DNA from: Sclerodactyla briareus
Taxonomy: Eukaryota; Echinodermata; Holothuroidea; Dendrochirotida; Sclerodactylidae
Assembly (NCBI GenBank): GCA_026419785.1
Contig: JAODTK010004999.1
Location: forward strand, 1,054,001-1,118,000
DNA length: 64,000 nucleotides
Direction of reading: 5' to 3'
Position 1 is the first letter of the stretch. Every line of letters begins with the position of its first letter. The translations under genes and the position numbers were made by a program. The notes under the pieces are model-generated. The model worked only from the letters and a program-made list of their open reading frames with translations. It had not been told where the DNA came from and did not search any database. Positions 33,501-47,000 of the stretch are shown here, piece by piece.

Positions 33501-36500
33501 GCAATTTTTACAATGGCCTACCATTTGGGGCATATGGGCAATGGCTAACTAACTGGCCGGGGTTAGAGGAGAGGGGGTGTGAGGGGGGAGTGGAATTGGT
33601 TTCGATTCAACATTGGACAGGGGCAAGGGAGAAAACTGAGTTATTTAGTCCCCAATGTGTGCCGATTCTTTGTCCCATCTATTTGTCCATGATTTTTTTT
33701 TTCCAGGATTTTTAACTGCCATGCCCATAATTCAATTGCTCTCTCAGATCTATAACTGAGAGGGGTTATGAACAGCTTTAGGGCAACATGCATGGTTTTT
33801 TCGAGGTAATTTTTTGGGGGGGGGGGGGTGAGGGGGTCCCATCATAATGTAAACCATCTAAACATCGATCATTGCCATTGCCTTGCAAGGCGTGCAAGAA
33901 AAAGATCACCGGAACATTCTACTGCTGAACACTGGTGTTAATTTGCTCATTTTATTTGAGGCATTTGTCATTTTCACATTGCATATGAAGAATTGGGAGA
34001 ATTTTTGGAAAGGAGAAACCCTCTGGAAGCTCTCCTGGTATGCAGTATGTGTACTGCTCCGAGATCAGTTCATACTCCACGGTTGCTATAGTTAAGCAGA
34101 CTCCCCCATAACTACTCCTCTTGGGCCTGATCTATAGCTGCATGTCAGATTAAGGACATGTCAAAGACTGGCCCTCTGCCAGGACAGTGACATGATTAAC
34201 CTCTAAGGACAGCTGCCATCACTGGAACACCATATAGCCTTTTAATAAATGCCCACAATAGTGCAGGACAAGGTCCCACTAAGAGCCTGATTCATTTGAG
34301 CGTATATATGTGAGAGAAAGCCTGCACTTTAATTATGTAAATAAGCAAATTATTATACTATTACATGAAGAAATAGTTGAAAGAAAAACAGAAAGGCGTT
34401 CTAGGAAAAGCAATCAGATAGGTTGGAGTTTACAGCTGGACAACAGAAAATGACAGGACTGTATTCAAGGATTGCAGAAACAGGTTTAGAGGTGAGCTGC
34501 TGCCTCAACATTAGAATAATTGCTGAAATGCAGGTGCGTGCTGTTAGAGAGGCAATTGTTTTGTGGGTTGGGGGGGGAGAGGATCATTCTTATGTGACCA
34601 TCTAAATGGAGCACCACTATCAGTTTGCACAAGGCTAGAAAACTCCTTATAATTCACCAGCAAAGGCCTTTCAAGGTGTTAAAGGCACTGAATAATTTCA
34701 TAATTTTGAGCCTTTATCAGTTTCCATGGACGAATATGAGTGGGCCTAACAGTTCAATTTGTGGGGTGGGGGGGATGAAGCACCTGGCCACAGGGATGAT
34801 GTTTAGTAATTGGATTCATTGAAGGGAGCCACCTCTTGATCACCAGGCTCTCTCACAATGCTATAATAGGAACAAGAATCTCTTTTTTGCTTCTTGCCTG
34901 AAGCCTCGATGAATGTCGACGATTATACCCAATCCTAGGGAAGAAGAAGAACCCTAAACAAAGAACACTGGAAAAAATCTTTCAGGAAAAAGTCAGGTCT
35001 TAAAGTCAAGAGACTAGCCGAAAGAAGATGCCCTAATTTTTAGGAGCATGACAAGTTTTGGCTGGCATAATTTGGAATGGCACAGTGACGCTTGACACTA
35101 CGCTTGAAGAAAATAGATAGCTTTAGATTGGCATGCTGCATGTTGGTGGTAAAAGGTAAATAATTTGTGCAATAAATTGATAGATTAATTAGGACACATA
35201 TTTGACACTGTTTTGCAGCTGGAAAACCCGTCGCCCAGTGATCCGATGGTCCTAATTTCCAGAGATTTTCCTACATGCGATGCGCCCAAAAGATGGGGGC
35301 GTCCAGAGCATAATTTGCCCCTGAAATATCACTGCCCTGAAACGGTCGAGTTGGTGAGTTGAGTCCAGCGCCTTCACCTCAGTGGGACCCTTCCCATAAA
35401 AACGAGCAGGAATCAGTACCACTTGGGTATCCCAAGTATGATTATATAGTAACAACCAGTCCGAATATCTGACAAATATTACATGCAGGATTATACCTGT
35501 GTTAATTACCGTTTTGGGAAAACAAACAGGCGACATAATTTAAATTATTTGCCCATCAGCTGAATTAGTTTCATGAGGTTCAATGAAGAGGGACATGGTA
35601 AAAGTGCTCCAGTCACCCAAGCCATCTTTCATTACAAAAGTACAGAGGAATGTTATGTGTCCCATCTGTATCTTGGCGAGCAGTTTGTTAGCCTATCAGT
35701 TTTATTCGAGGGAAGCTTTGTCAGTGTGTATTTATGCGATTCATCAGCTTCTTATTTTTACGACCTGTCCAATGTTAATTACATCTACTGGTCAGCAGTG
35801 CTCCAGGTACTAAATCAGGCGGGAGAGCAGGTTATGTGGATGATAGAAATAAGTACCATCTCCTTCTCCTCTTATATCCATGTGTAAGATGGAGAAGGGA
35901 TATGAACAGATTGTACATCACAGGTTATATACAGTCTAATGCTAGGCTGTGGGGTTCGAGAACTAAGAATGATACAATACACTATCAACCTCCCAGTTAG
36001 TGGCCTGAAATGTCAACCCTTTGACATGGGCCATTCTGGAAGCAGCTTAGAAATGGTTTGACCCGACTCTGGCATGAACAGTGTCCCTACGAGGTGTCAA
36101 TTATGCATGATTTGGGGGCGGAGTTGCAAAAGCAGCCTGAAAAGAATTTACTAGTTACTAGGGCAAATGCTAATTAGATGAGCTAGAAGGTGATGTAGAG
36201 CACAGTGAATTGATATCATCTGAGGCGGGGGGTAGGGGGGTATAGGGGGGTATATGAGCCTGGAGCCTAAGGATAAATGCAAAATTGATAAACAATAGCT
36301 GTAAAGTGTCTAATGAACAGTGAAAAGTGTTTTTTGGGTTGAGCATTTATTGGTCACAAGCATCATGGAGGGGGGGGGGCTCTGAATTTCTGACCCCCTC
36401 CCCAAACCCACCTCTGCATACGTCACTGATCTAAGCAAGAGCCAGAAGTGAAGGCGAATTATCCACCGGGGCTCAATCATGGGCAGAAACAATCAGGCTT

Positions 36501-37074
36501 TCTTAATTGATGAGCCCTTGAGTAGAAATCCAATCAAAGTCAGCTGAAACAAATGTAACATTTGTGTGTTACATGTCAATGCAATCATCTATTACATACA
36601 GACTGCTACATTTCCATCTGGTACATGCCTCTCAGTTCCAATCTGGAGCAAAATTAGCAACATATTATAACCTGTCCCCATCATTTACTGTGGGAAAATT
36701 CCTGGAAGAGTGCGAAATGGAGTCATGCCTCCCTTGATTTGGCAACCCTGATGAGTTTAGCCAAAACGCTCATCAAACCCGGTAATGAATTACGAGAGCA
36801 ATTTGATTAACGAAGAATCACACAGAAGCTATCAGCTGGCAGATACAGGCTGAAACATATAAGAGACAGAATCTACAGGCTACCCCAGCTGCCCAAGCAA
36901 GTAAGGCATCTTAAGATAGATTCAAAAGATGGATGGTCAAGACCTAAGCTGCTTTTGTTGCCATCGGAAATGACTTTTCTTGTGGGGGGAAACAGTGCCC
37001 AGTCGCATACTGATGGTATTATGCAAAGATAACTGAAGAGTGTTTTTTTAATAATTGACACATTTCTATACATC
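30540..37074. other. No exon recognised
   Basis: Upstream side of the channel gene. The S2-S3 exon should precede the S3 exon here but was not found. A splice-flanked 129-bp segment at 31454-31582 lacks a suitable frame. Confidence 0.5.
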
Positions 37075-37470
37075 TGTAAATATGATATAAGTGCTCATAT
37101 AGCATTTTTTTGACGTGATCAAAGCACTTCACAGAAATTACCCCTGATCATTAGTGACTTGTCACACCTGTACTACATATATTGCACGCGCCTCTTCCTT
37201 GTTCACTCCCGACACACCATTTCAATGCACCACTTCATCGTGTCCCCGGGGGACTAGGGTGCAGCCACCTTAAGATGCACGCCTATTAATCACAAGTCAC
37301 CCTTCAAGGTCCCCATTTTTAGACATGGGGAACGTATTACAGTTGAGACAATTGTCTTGTCCTAGGGCCGATGAAGAAAGCCTGCAGGCTTTGTGGGATT
37401 CAAACTCACTATCTTCGATCAAATGTCTGGGAATCTGCCGACAGAGCTAATCTTAATCACCTCCTCTGAT
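37075..37470. repeat. SINE-like interspersed repeat, decayed
   Basis: Begins gtgctcatatagcatttttt, continues atcaaagcacttcacaga, and later holds tgggattcaaactcac with a downstream gacagagctaatc..acc block. This resembles a kind of interspersed repeat I recall from marine invertebrates, with gcgctcatatagcgctt at one end and a tRNA-B-box-like segment at the other. The class is inferred from resemblance only. Confidence 0.45.
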
Positions 37471-37696
37471 ATTAGTAACCTGTCCAACATTTTGACCTAC
37501 AAATTTTCAATAGCTGCTGGACAGCTTGCTCTCAGACTATGTTCTCCACTGTAGGTCTATGAGCATATCACCAAAGAATGAGTGGGTGTGTGACATATGC
37601 GCAGGAAAGGTTCCGAAGATTCAGCCCCTCAATGAACCAGTGGGGCCATTATCACTATTTTGTGACTAAATAACAAATTTTGTCATCATGGGCTAG

Positions 37697-38940
37697 GGGT
37701 TGGTTGATTTAAATCTCGTTGATTTAAATAAATGATTTAAATCGCGATTTAAATCAAACAATTTTTTTTTTAAATCATGAAATTGAAACCACTTTCAAAG
37801 ATTCCTTTGACGGGAAAAGTTGAGTTAAAGTGAAATAAGTCTGGGAAATGAAGTATAAACACCAAAATGATACACTGCAGAATGGATTTTAAACACGGAG
37901 GTATTCCCTCCCCTACATTCAATAACTCAACAGCATTTCAAGAATTAGGTTACACGCTCCCAAATCACATGTTTTATCATATTTTTTAGCGGGAATTTCA
38001 ATGCTCTGATGGAGGGAATTCTATGCTCTCTCTCACTTGTATGCCAAGGTCCTTTCATAATATAGTTTATTATGATGAAAACCCCATGGGCAGTATAGCC
38101 ATAGGTACTAAAATGAACTAATTTGAATGATGGCAGTATCCTTTTCACTTAAAAATGTTTGCATATTATCCACCACAGTAATTTTCTGAAATATATGAGA
38201 TGACTGATATATCCATGATTCCAAAACAATGATCCACAACTGTTGTTGGCCACTGTGCCTGTTTACCTACGTTATAGTCAACAAACATTAGGTCAGGTGT
38301 ACTCCAAATGTATTTTGTGTTCAATGTTGCATATGCATTCGGGCCAGGAAGCAATGCCCCAATCCAGATAAACTTTCAAGAACTATTCAAGAAATGAAAG
38401 AATTACAGTACAGCAATTGAACCTCCAGTAACCTAATGATGGTACGGGCATGGGTTGGCATATTCCCGCCCCATAATTTTCATCGTGGGATGTACATATT
38501 GTTGTGTAGATATGGTTGAAATTTAGTGACATCGATACACACACTGGTCTTGAATTTCAGAAGATTCTCAAATTCAAGTTCAAATTAGGACAATGGGGGT
38601 CCATCCAGGTGAATACCAAACCAAGAACCACCAATTGGACATGTAGGCCTGCATGGATGGGAACTCTGACACTGCAGGTGCCTATGTGTGCATTGTCATA
38701 TGATGCAATGTGTATATGTTCTGAATATTCAAAGAAGTACAAGCCTCAGAGCCTTCATGATACAAGATTAGAAGTGCAGTGTATAACGGGTATATGCCCA
38801 GAATTGTGTATGGGTGTTTTTACAAAGGTTTAGGCAACATTTGAGACCAAGTGGAAATGTGGATTTAAAAAAAAATTAAAAAATCGATTTAAATCAAATG
38901 AATACGTTTTTTTTTTATTAAAAAAAAATCACCAACCCTG
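37697..38940. mobile_element. Non-autonomous hAT element, 1244 bp
   Basis: Left end gggttggttgatttaaatc, right end aatcaccaaccctg: inverted termini of the CAGGGTTGGTGATTT kind seen in hAT elements. The perfect 8-bp direct repeat tgggctag flanks it (37689-37696 and 38941-38948). Near both ends gatttaaat motifs are repeated in both directions, and the ends carry poly-A/T. There is no transposase; the internal frames (for example 38516-38833) resemble nothing I know. Confidence 0.88.
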
Positions 38941-38948
38941 TGGGCTAG

Positions 38949-40280
38949 GTGAATGCATTAGACAGTATAGCACCCCCCCCCAAAAAAATAATATTCTAGT
39001 GCGGAGCAACATGGTTCCAATTCTACTTGAGTACTACCCGAGTGGCTTGCCCAATGCCACCACCATATAGCCACATCTCTGTCCCCCGACCTGATAATCC
39101 CCCATTTGACAAATCTCTAGTTATGCCACAGGTTGCTGATATACAAGATATACGAATTGGACTACTGGGAAAAACTTGCCCTGGAAGCTCTTGCCCTAGT
39201 GAGCATGTATAAAATTCTGAATGATTCAAATTGAGACATTTTTTTTATATTTCAAACCAGTGACAGTTTCGAAATTTGGGCAATATAACCGGCGAATGGT
39301 TGCACAGAACCTCAAATGAATTCAATACAAGTTGAAAATTTAACTGATGAGCCTTCAATTGTGCCTAACGCCTCCAGTCAAGCACCTAAGAGCTTTAACT
39401 CATCCCAGAAACTGTATCTGGGTATTCCACTCAAGTTTCTACGGGGAAACCTCTTAACGGCATGTAACACAAGATAAGATCTCAACACTCTCTGATGGCA
39501 ATTTAATTGACTTCGATGAAAAGTATCTGGTGGGGTTGAAACCGAAACAACGGCAGCTTGATCAACAGTTCCCCTGCTTCCTCTCAGAAAAGCTGAAGTG
39601 GAATGCGGATGTCTGGCGACATCTTTATATAGATGGCGGATAGTATGGAGGAGAAAACAGTCTAATCTGCCGGTGTGACAAGTGTTTACTTGCGTCGCAA
39701 TTGCGGTATTTAAACAAGACGGCAATGTTTCATGGTACGAATGCCAGATGAGATGGCTGCTGGCTAAATTGTTTTCGTGCAGGGTAGAGATCTTTCATCA
39801 GCTCTCAGAGAATGAAGATAAGATGGTATGGTGCATAAAATTAGGAGATGTGACCCCCCCCCCTCCTGAGAAAATGAAAAGCCAAATAGTTATTACCTGA
39901 ACGCTCGATGTAGGTATTGCACCAACATGGTGACCAATGTGAGAGGTTGGAATACCTAGAGTAAGTAAGGCATCTCTACTAAGGCATCTCTGTGTTGTGG
40001 CCATGCATGCCTCCCAGTTGAAAGAACAAGGCTATTGCCAAAAAGTGGCTCGCCTGGTTGCGGCGATCGGTGGTTTCTATATTCACTACACAAACAACCA
40101 ACCTAGCATGCAGGGACTATTGTCATGTCAAACGAACATCACATATTTTCACAATAACATATAAAAAATCCTAAAATAACTCCAGGAACATGAAGTTTGA
40201 CTCTTAGAGGACGCTGCAGGCTTGGATACAACAGAGGTTATATTATGGAGAACGGAAAACTGGATCTATAGGTCTGAGCC
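38949..40280. other. Nothing recognised
   Basis: Random short frames and an 8-C run near 38972. Confidence 0.5.
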
Positions 40281-40374
40281 CCATTTCAATACGATGCTCC
40301 TATGTGACCGTTATTGGCCTTCAGTTTGGCCATTAAGCAGAGACATTGGGGAGAATCCCAATTGCGCAATAACG
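40281..40374 (+). repeat. Dispersed repeat family 2, copy 1
   Basis: ccatttcaatacgatgctcc, gttattg, aagcagaga and gagaatcccaattgcgcaat line up in order with 57414-57504. Confidence 0.65.
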
Positions 40375-41089
40375 CATACATGACGTCACACAAGGACAAC
40401 ACAGGAAATTATGTTATGTATTTGATTGTTTCATTTTGTGGGTAGTTCACATTTAGCAGAAGTTCTGCTGTTCATTCTCTCACCAAAGTAACCATCAGCC
40501 CCTACATCAGCAACCTCCCCTACCACCCTACATATCCTCTCCCATAGAATAAATGCTTTTCCAAGTGAAACTAATGTTGAATTCAATAGAAAACAAATAA
40601 TGTTTTTGCAAAGTCGTGCAGGTATGACAGCCGTAGTTTGGCATGATGGGAGCTTTCGATCTTGCACAATACCCATGCTTCACAATACACAAACTGCAAA
40701 TGACTATAACTCCGTAACGAAGTCCTATGAACTTCCTCCGGTTTTGAACTGACGCAGTCAGTTTTTAACCCGCATTAACTTTCCAACTTGAAATGTTCTA
40801 GATCCCCTTAGCAGCCTGGGCTCATTTGCCTTTCAAAATCAAAATTTTCCTTCATATTCATTGCCTTTTCATTTTTTCAAGCAGCCCCATGACAATTCCA
40901 ATCTCCAGGCAGCCCCCCCCCCCCCCCCCCACAAAGCAGCAAACTTGTACCAGGAGCTAGGTTTACTAGTTCCTCAGTGCTTTATTCTATCTAACAGAAG
41001 CTATTATATATGGAATTCAATCAAATTCATGAACATCAAACACATCAGATTCAGAAAATGTTAATGACCATACCTACTGAGTTTGGCGA

Positions 41090-41560
41090 AATTCTTACCA
41101 AGTTGGAAATTGGAATAAATTATGCAAATTAGGCACATACAATGACCTCTCATGACCCCAGCTAACCTTTAAAATGACAGGATCAAAAGGTGGATCAACA
41201 TTTACCATGTTTTGTGGAAATCCAACAAACTACCAAAAAATTGCATTAATAATGCAAATTGGACACATTGAATGACCTCCATGACCCAACTTCCACTTCC
41301 GATTCATCGGAACCATTTTACCACATCCAACCAGTTCTTAAGGAAATTGCATGAATAATGCAATTAGACCCTAAATTAGCTATAAGGCTGAATCTAATCA
41401 GTTCATGTACCTGTCATCCAGGTCCTACATGCCAAACTACATCACTGTAGCACAAAAGGTTCTTGTGTAATCTTGCTAATGAGCTTGAACAATAAATTAC
41501 ATAAATCGTCTAGTTACCCAAAATAAACATGACTTTGCTCCCAAATCAATCAGATTGTGT
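41090..41560 (+). repeat. Dispersed repeat family 4, copy 2, with ~130-bp periodicity
   Basis: Units marked by atgcaaattrg.cacat..aatgacctc..catgaccc at 41119 and 41249, about 130 bp apart. The end block (41446-41559) is shared with 26814-26922: taatcttgctaatgagc, acaataaattaca, aatcagattgtg. Confidence 0.65.
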
Positions 41561-41761
41561 GCACCCAGACCAGGTGCTACACACAAAATTTTGTAATATC
41601 AGCACACGATTTTGTGATAAATCCTGCTAACACTAAGTGTGACATACATACACCACACACACGCCAAAGTGACCACTTGAAGAAACAGACCACTCAGTTC
41701 GATTGGTCATCATCACCATACAAGGTCCAGACTCCAGAGAGAGGGATCAGTAATGTCACAT

Positions 41762-42028
41762 GTGGGTGCATTATTGGAAGCCTAGGGGGGTTCAAACCCA
41801 ATCTCAATGCATGCTTGAACCCCATGCTTGAACAGGAGTGTACAACATATGCGGGTGCATTATTGGAAGCCTAGGGGGGTTCAAACCCAATCTCAATGCA
41901 TGCTTGAACCCCATGCTTGAACAGGAGTGTACAACATATGCGGGTGCATTATTGGAAGCCTAGGGGGTTCAAACCCATCTCAATGCATGCTTGAACCCCA
42001 TGCTTGAACAGGAGTGTACAACATATGC
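41762..42028. repeat. 89-bp tandem triplication, nearly identical
   Basis: Three copies (89, 89, 87 bp) of a unit starting gggtgcattattggaagcct. Copies 1 and 2 are identical over almost the whole length; copy 3 lacks one G and one A. Inside the unit atgcttgaac occurs twice 13 bp apart. Such identity implies recent duplication. Confidence 0.97.
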
Positions 42029-42654
42029 ACTCTTCACTAATATTTCTTCATCCATCTCTCAATTTCTTCTCTCATTACCCCTTGCTCATGTTTCCTTTTT
42101 CCTTGCTCAACTAAGTCCTAAAACTGATTGGCCTTGTTGGCCTGGGATTTAACAACTTTCAATTCCACAACAGGGCTTTGTTCTCCTGAATTGATTGGTT
42201 CCTGAGGGGGACATATCAGTGTAAACTTGCCATAAAGTCATCTGTTGACCAAGATGTGTTTCATCTCCTAATGCCAAGGTAATCCCTAGGGCTGGAGGCA
42301 TCAAGAAGATTTAATTGAAATTGTAAAAGAGGGTTTTGGTTGTCTTATATGGTCCAAGGATTATCATCACAGTACCACTCCTAATTGAATTTCTCACTAG
42401 TGAGGCGTCAAGCAATATCACTTGTGTAATGAGGGGTCACAGGATTGGTCAGTATATTATTGTCCAGGCTGGGGCATGGTCGCAGACAATTCGAATAACA
42501 AACATCCAAGTTAACCAAGGTTTTAACCAGGGTTTCAACCAAGGGTGATATGTTACTGCAGGGGCGTAGCGAAGGGTTGATGATTGGGGGGGTTGTAGAG
42601 ATTATGTTTTGCCAACAGATCTCACAATGGTGACTAATATGGGGGAGGGGTCTA

Positions 42655-43068
42655 AAGGGCCGGTCACACTATAACGTTTGCTATCGTTCTGCTACACTCT
42701 TTTAGATTTCAGGCTGAACCAGCAAGGAGAAGGTCTGTGTGGTAACAATTATCATGAATACTAGTACATTATCACAATACCTTCTCAAGATCGGAAGTGT
42801 TCGAAAAAACCTCATTCCTAAATGACGTCATATGGAAAAATGGTAAGAGTCGTACGATGACTGTTGAGCTAAACGTATAAATAGGAATATGTGCTTATCA
42901 AAACGCCGGGAGGGCTTTTCCACATTGGAATGGTTTGGCAAATAGCGAATCAATCCTCCATTCAGTGGCAGGGTGATTCATCCGTCATATTATAGGCCCT
43001 TTATAATCGGCCCTGAACATATATCGGATCGTGCACGACACGATATCGTTATAGTGTGACCGGCCCTT
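42655..43068. mobile_element. TIR element (MITE), 414 bp
   Basis: Both ends read aagggccggtcacactataa then cg (22 bp exact inverted repeat). TA dinucleotides flank both ends (42653-42654, 43069-43070). The interior has no reading frame. A TA duplication is compatible with Tc1/mariner-like or some other DDE superfamilies; the superfamily is not resolved. Confidence 0.85.
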
Positions 43069-43902
43069 TAGGGAGGGTGTTTCCTCCTCTTTGGGAATTT
43101 TTAATATTGAAACGTCCTCAGATACAATCTGGTGCAATATTTTCAGTACAATTGGGCGTTCAGTAATTACTAGATCCCGCCCACCACTACGCGGACCCTT
43201 TCAAGTTGGAACGCCAGAAATTTTGCCCGATTCCTAAAGAATGCCCGATTTTTACTGCAGCTCGTGAGTATATGATGTGGATCATCAATACACGTTGCGC
43301 GCGAAGCGCGAAAAAATTGACACTTTCAAATCAATGGTGCAATTGATCAAAGTTTCGGCAATTTGTAACTTCCTTTTTCCACTATGCATTAGGGTATCTC
43401 TAACCAGATTTTAACTTATTCTTTGCCCAAAGTTGGTTAGTTTCTGCCGAATTTTCTATTAAAAAAAACTGGGGGGAGGGGTGCCCTCTATATCTCGCCT
43501 TGTACTCTAGCTCTGCTGCTCGCATGATTCCCCCGCCTAAAAACGACTGTTTTCATTGTTTCAGCTGGAAATTCCTTTTCAATTGTTTTCAGCAAAATAG
43601 CTTGAATTTTTTATGTATCTCTGGAATATAGGACCAGAAACAAAACTTTCAAAGAACTGTCAGTCTCATGGAGAATAAAATGTCAACGCTAACGCCTTTC
43701 ATTCCCCCTTTTGCCGAATTGCCGACAGACCGGGGGGGGGGGGGGTCGGTCACATCGTCCAATAATAACCCACGGCGGCGGCGGCGTCACATCTATGTTT
43801 GCCGGCGTGCCATTCTCTTGCAAACGCTGAATCGGCCAATTAGATGAAGAGTCAAGAGTTGAAACAGCCGATAATAAAGTCTGGCTTCCGTTTTTACTTT
43901 CT
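43069..43902. other. Nothing recognised apart from G runs
   Basis: Directly follows the TIR element; has a long G run at 43731-43745 and a cggcggcggcgg stretch near 43776. Confidence 0.5.
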
Positions 43903-44041
43903 ATTTATTCCTCTTTCTATTCCCTGTCTCCCCCTTCACTCCCTTACTTCCCTTTCCCTTTCCCTTCCCCTCTTTCTTCTTCTCCTCTTCTTTTCTTTCC
44001 TCTTCTTTTCTTTCCTCTTCTTTTCTTTCCTCTTTCTCCTT
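43903..44041. repeat. Polypyrimidine tract, about 140 bp
   Basis: Almost only C and T on the plus strand, with three copies of cttcttttctttcct in the second half. The 14-mer ttgccgacagaccg occurs both shortly before (43719) and directly after (44042) it. Reading frames through it are low-complexity artefacts. Confidence 0.95.
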
Positions 44042-47000
44042 TTGCCGACAGACCGAAAATTTGCAACGATGCAACGATAGGTGTTTAGAGCTAGACAAGT
44101 GGACAACACTTTCTCATGAATAAGAAAGCTGCTGTAGTGACTCCACACCACAACCATGGCAGGGAATCACTAGGGTCCAAGATAAAACAAATTACCCGTC
44201 CTGCTTTTTGACAGGTAATGTGCACATTTCTGTAGGAGAACACATTTTTTTCACCCATTATAGTCCAATTGCTTTAGTATACTGCTGAGTGCACTAACTA
44301 GGGTCAGTTTTGTATGAAATAATTGATTCTCAACGTTTTCCCTGAAAATTGGGATGGCAATATGACCTGATTAAACATATCATTTCGGTGAGTATGAGAT
44401 GGCGATTCCAATGGTGTATCATTTTTCCAAATGTGAGATTCTTTTCTTTTTGTAGTGACAGTGTAATTATCTGCAAAAGTAGTAGAACATGAAAATGAAT
44501 GATTTACATGTTTTGAATAGCGGCACCCTCTATGGCGATACACAGTGAGCAAAGGCACATGCAGCTGCAGTTTTTGCCACCTCTCCCCACCTACGTGCTA
44601 TCTCTGTGATACATCAATGCAGACTTGTAAGAAAATAATTACACTCACCCATTGCGAGGGACAGTTGCAGACTATTTTTAGACCAAATCTGACACGTACC
44701 GTCCAATTAGGTGATCACTGTGAGGATTTTTCTTGTTTTCCTCCCTAATTTATTGTTGATGATTTGTGTGCCCGTGTATGAATGCAGGAGTAAAAGAATT
44801 CCCCATGCACTCATCATGCAGCATGCCCAGCATGAAATTGGATTTTCAGACTCAATGCTGCATTTATAATGTTTTAAGGAAAGGAAGATCAATAAATAAA
44901 GCTCTAATGGTGTTCTCCTTAGTTCTTATACCAGTTCATAGACCCCTGACTGTGACACTCAGAAAGAAAACGATATTGTTCACACATAGTGCTATTCTTG
45001 TGTAGTGAGGTGTCAGATCATTATTTGGAGATGAAATGTCCCCAGTACCTTCACAAAGGGGAGGGGGCTGAGTATTATGAGGGGTGGGCAGGGTGAAATA
45101 TGGTACATATCATAGGGGGAAGATTATTCCAAATTGATTGCCAATGTCCCCAACTGTATTCAACTCTCGTTCTCGATTGATCGCAAACATTTTTCGGATA
45201 CAACACCTCGGTCTGGACCACCCAGCAGAAAACACCAATCAAATGTTACAAATGCTTGTACATTATGCTGTGTTCTATTCCACTCGTAATTACGTTAGCT
45301 ACCAAGTGGAGTGACACAATGACTGTACAGGGTTCACCTGTTGGAATGGTAATTGACATTTGTACATTTTCACTGAGGTCTTCATGATAAGATTTTCCCA
45401 TCATGTGAAAAAAAAATTCAACCCTTGTTCTTTCTTACCGTTTCCCATGGTGGAGTGGTGTGAAATTAGCAAACAAAATATGTTTTCCTAACCCTAGACA
45501 TCCTGGATACACATGCAATCACTAGTGAGTAGTAGCCATTGGCTAAACTTGAACTTAAAGAAAGTTAGGCTTGAAAATCCAAAATTCATTCAAGTAAATT
45601 GACTGAATAAACAAATGTAATTAAAGGCTTCGAAATTATTCCTGCTCATGGCCAAAGTGGTAGTGTATGGATTTCCGCCTAAAAGGTCACAGGAAGCTTT
45701 CAAAAGAATCTGAGCCAGTCTTTGGCAGGTTGGTCACGCCGCCTGCTCACGCCATATCAACAAATCCATACTCAGATCAATTTTCAGCACGAAGGTAAAC
45801 CAACAACCGAAAAAGTGCTTATCAAAGATAGCCTTGGGGTGGAGGCTGAACTAACACCATTGTAAAATGTCAAATGTTGTCCAGAAACCATTGAAGTATG
45901 TTATGGTAAAATATCTCTGGATTGCTTTGGAGATTCCCCAAGTCTGTAATTAGCGAATAGTTGCAGGAAGGGAGACACTTCTGAATAAATAGCAGCCAGC
46001 ACCAGAGCTTATAATTGAGAATCATTTGATTCAGCTGAAGTAATGCCTAATGGGGAAGAAGGTTTAAATTTGCATTTCGGTTGAGGGGCATTGTAACTTT
46101 TACTAGCTGCCACTAATGTCCCATTAGCTGCCTAGACATCAAGCAAAAGCATGTTAATATCTGTGGGGTATGTATGTCCATAGAACTGTGCGGGCAGTGA
46201 CACAGAACAGGAAGAAAAAAAACACCTCCCTGCATGAACATGTACAGCCACTTAAACCAACTCTGCTGCAGTGGTGAAAATTTAACCAGAGGCTCATGGT
46301 CAAACAGGGTTGCGACAGACATGCTGTCTTTCCACTAAATTTAAACTAGAAATTTAATTCAGTCTACGGTGTACTTACTACTGCAGGGAATGGAGCTTCC
46401 TTGATTGCTGTACAAAAAAGCCAAATAGGCCCAATATAGCCAGCCGAGATGGGTCACAAAGACTAGAGCACCAATGGTGCGTAGTTCAAACACACAAAGT
46501 ACCAAGAGGAATGTACAATTATGTGTAAATGTCAAGATCATGAGGCCAAAAAGACAGTTTTCAAACAGAGGCCTGTAGTGACCATTGACCTTGATCTTCA
46601 TATAGCCAAAGATGTCTTAGCATACTATAATGATTCTGACCTTAATATCTGGAAGTATGCATTCGATAGTGCATCGTGGGTTAAATTTTTATTCGATCCC
46701 GGCTGTACTTTCACATTTCTCCTAAATTATTCCCTGCCTGTTGGTGAAATGGGATTTAATTCAGTGATAGTTAGAAACATGTCCCCTTAAACTTCTCACT
46801 GGCCAGGGAATGGACTAGGGATATGCCGTGATGGATGTTGATGGTTCAAAACAGTGGATGGTGTATATCTGTTGAAGAATTGGCCTTGTTTATTGTGCAA
46901 GTCAATGGGGCTGAGAAATAGCAGTGAGCCAGCAGTGTAGGCTCTTGTCAAGCTCCATTTCAAGAGAAATGTGGCCAAAGCTAGCATGAGATTATATTGT

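Noticed and set aside
43844..44157. Frames rich in Lys/Glu or Phe/Leu
   Set aside because: Products of the polypyrimidine tract.
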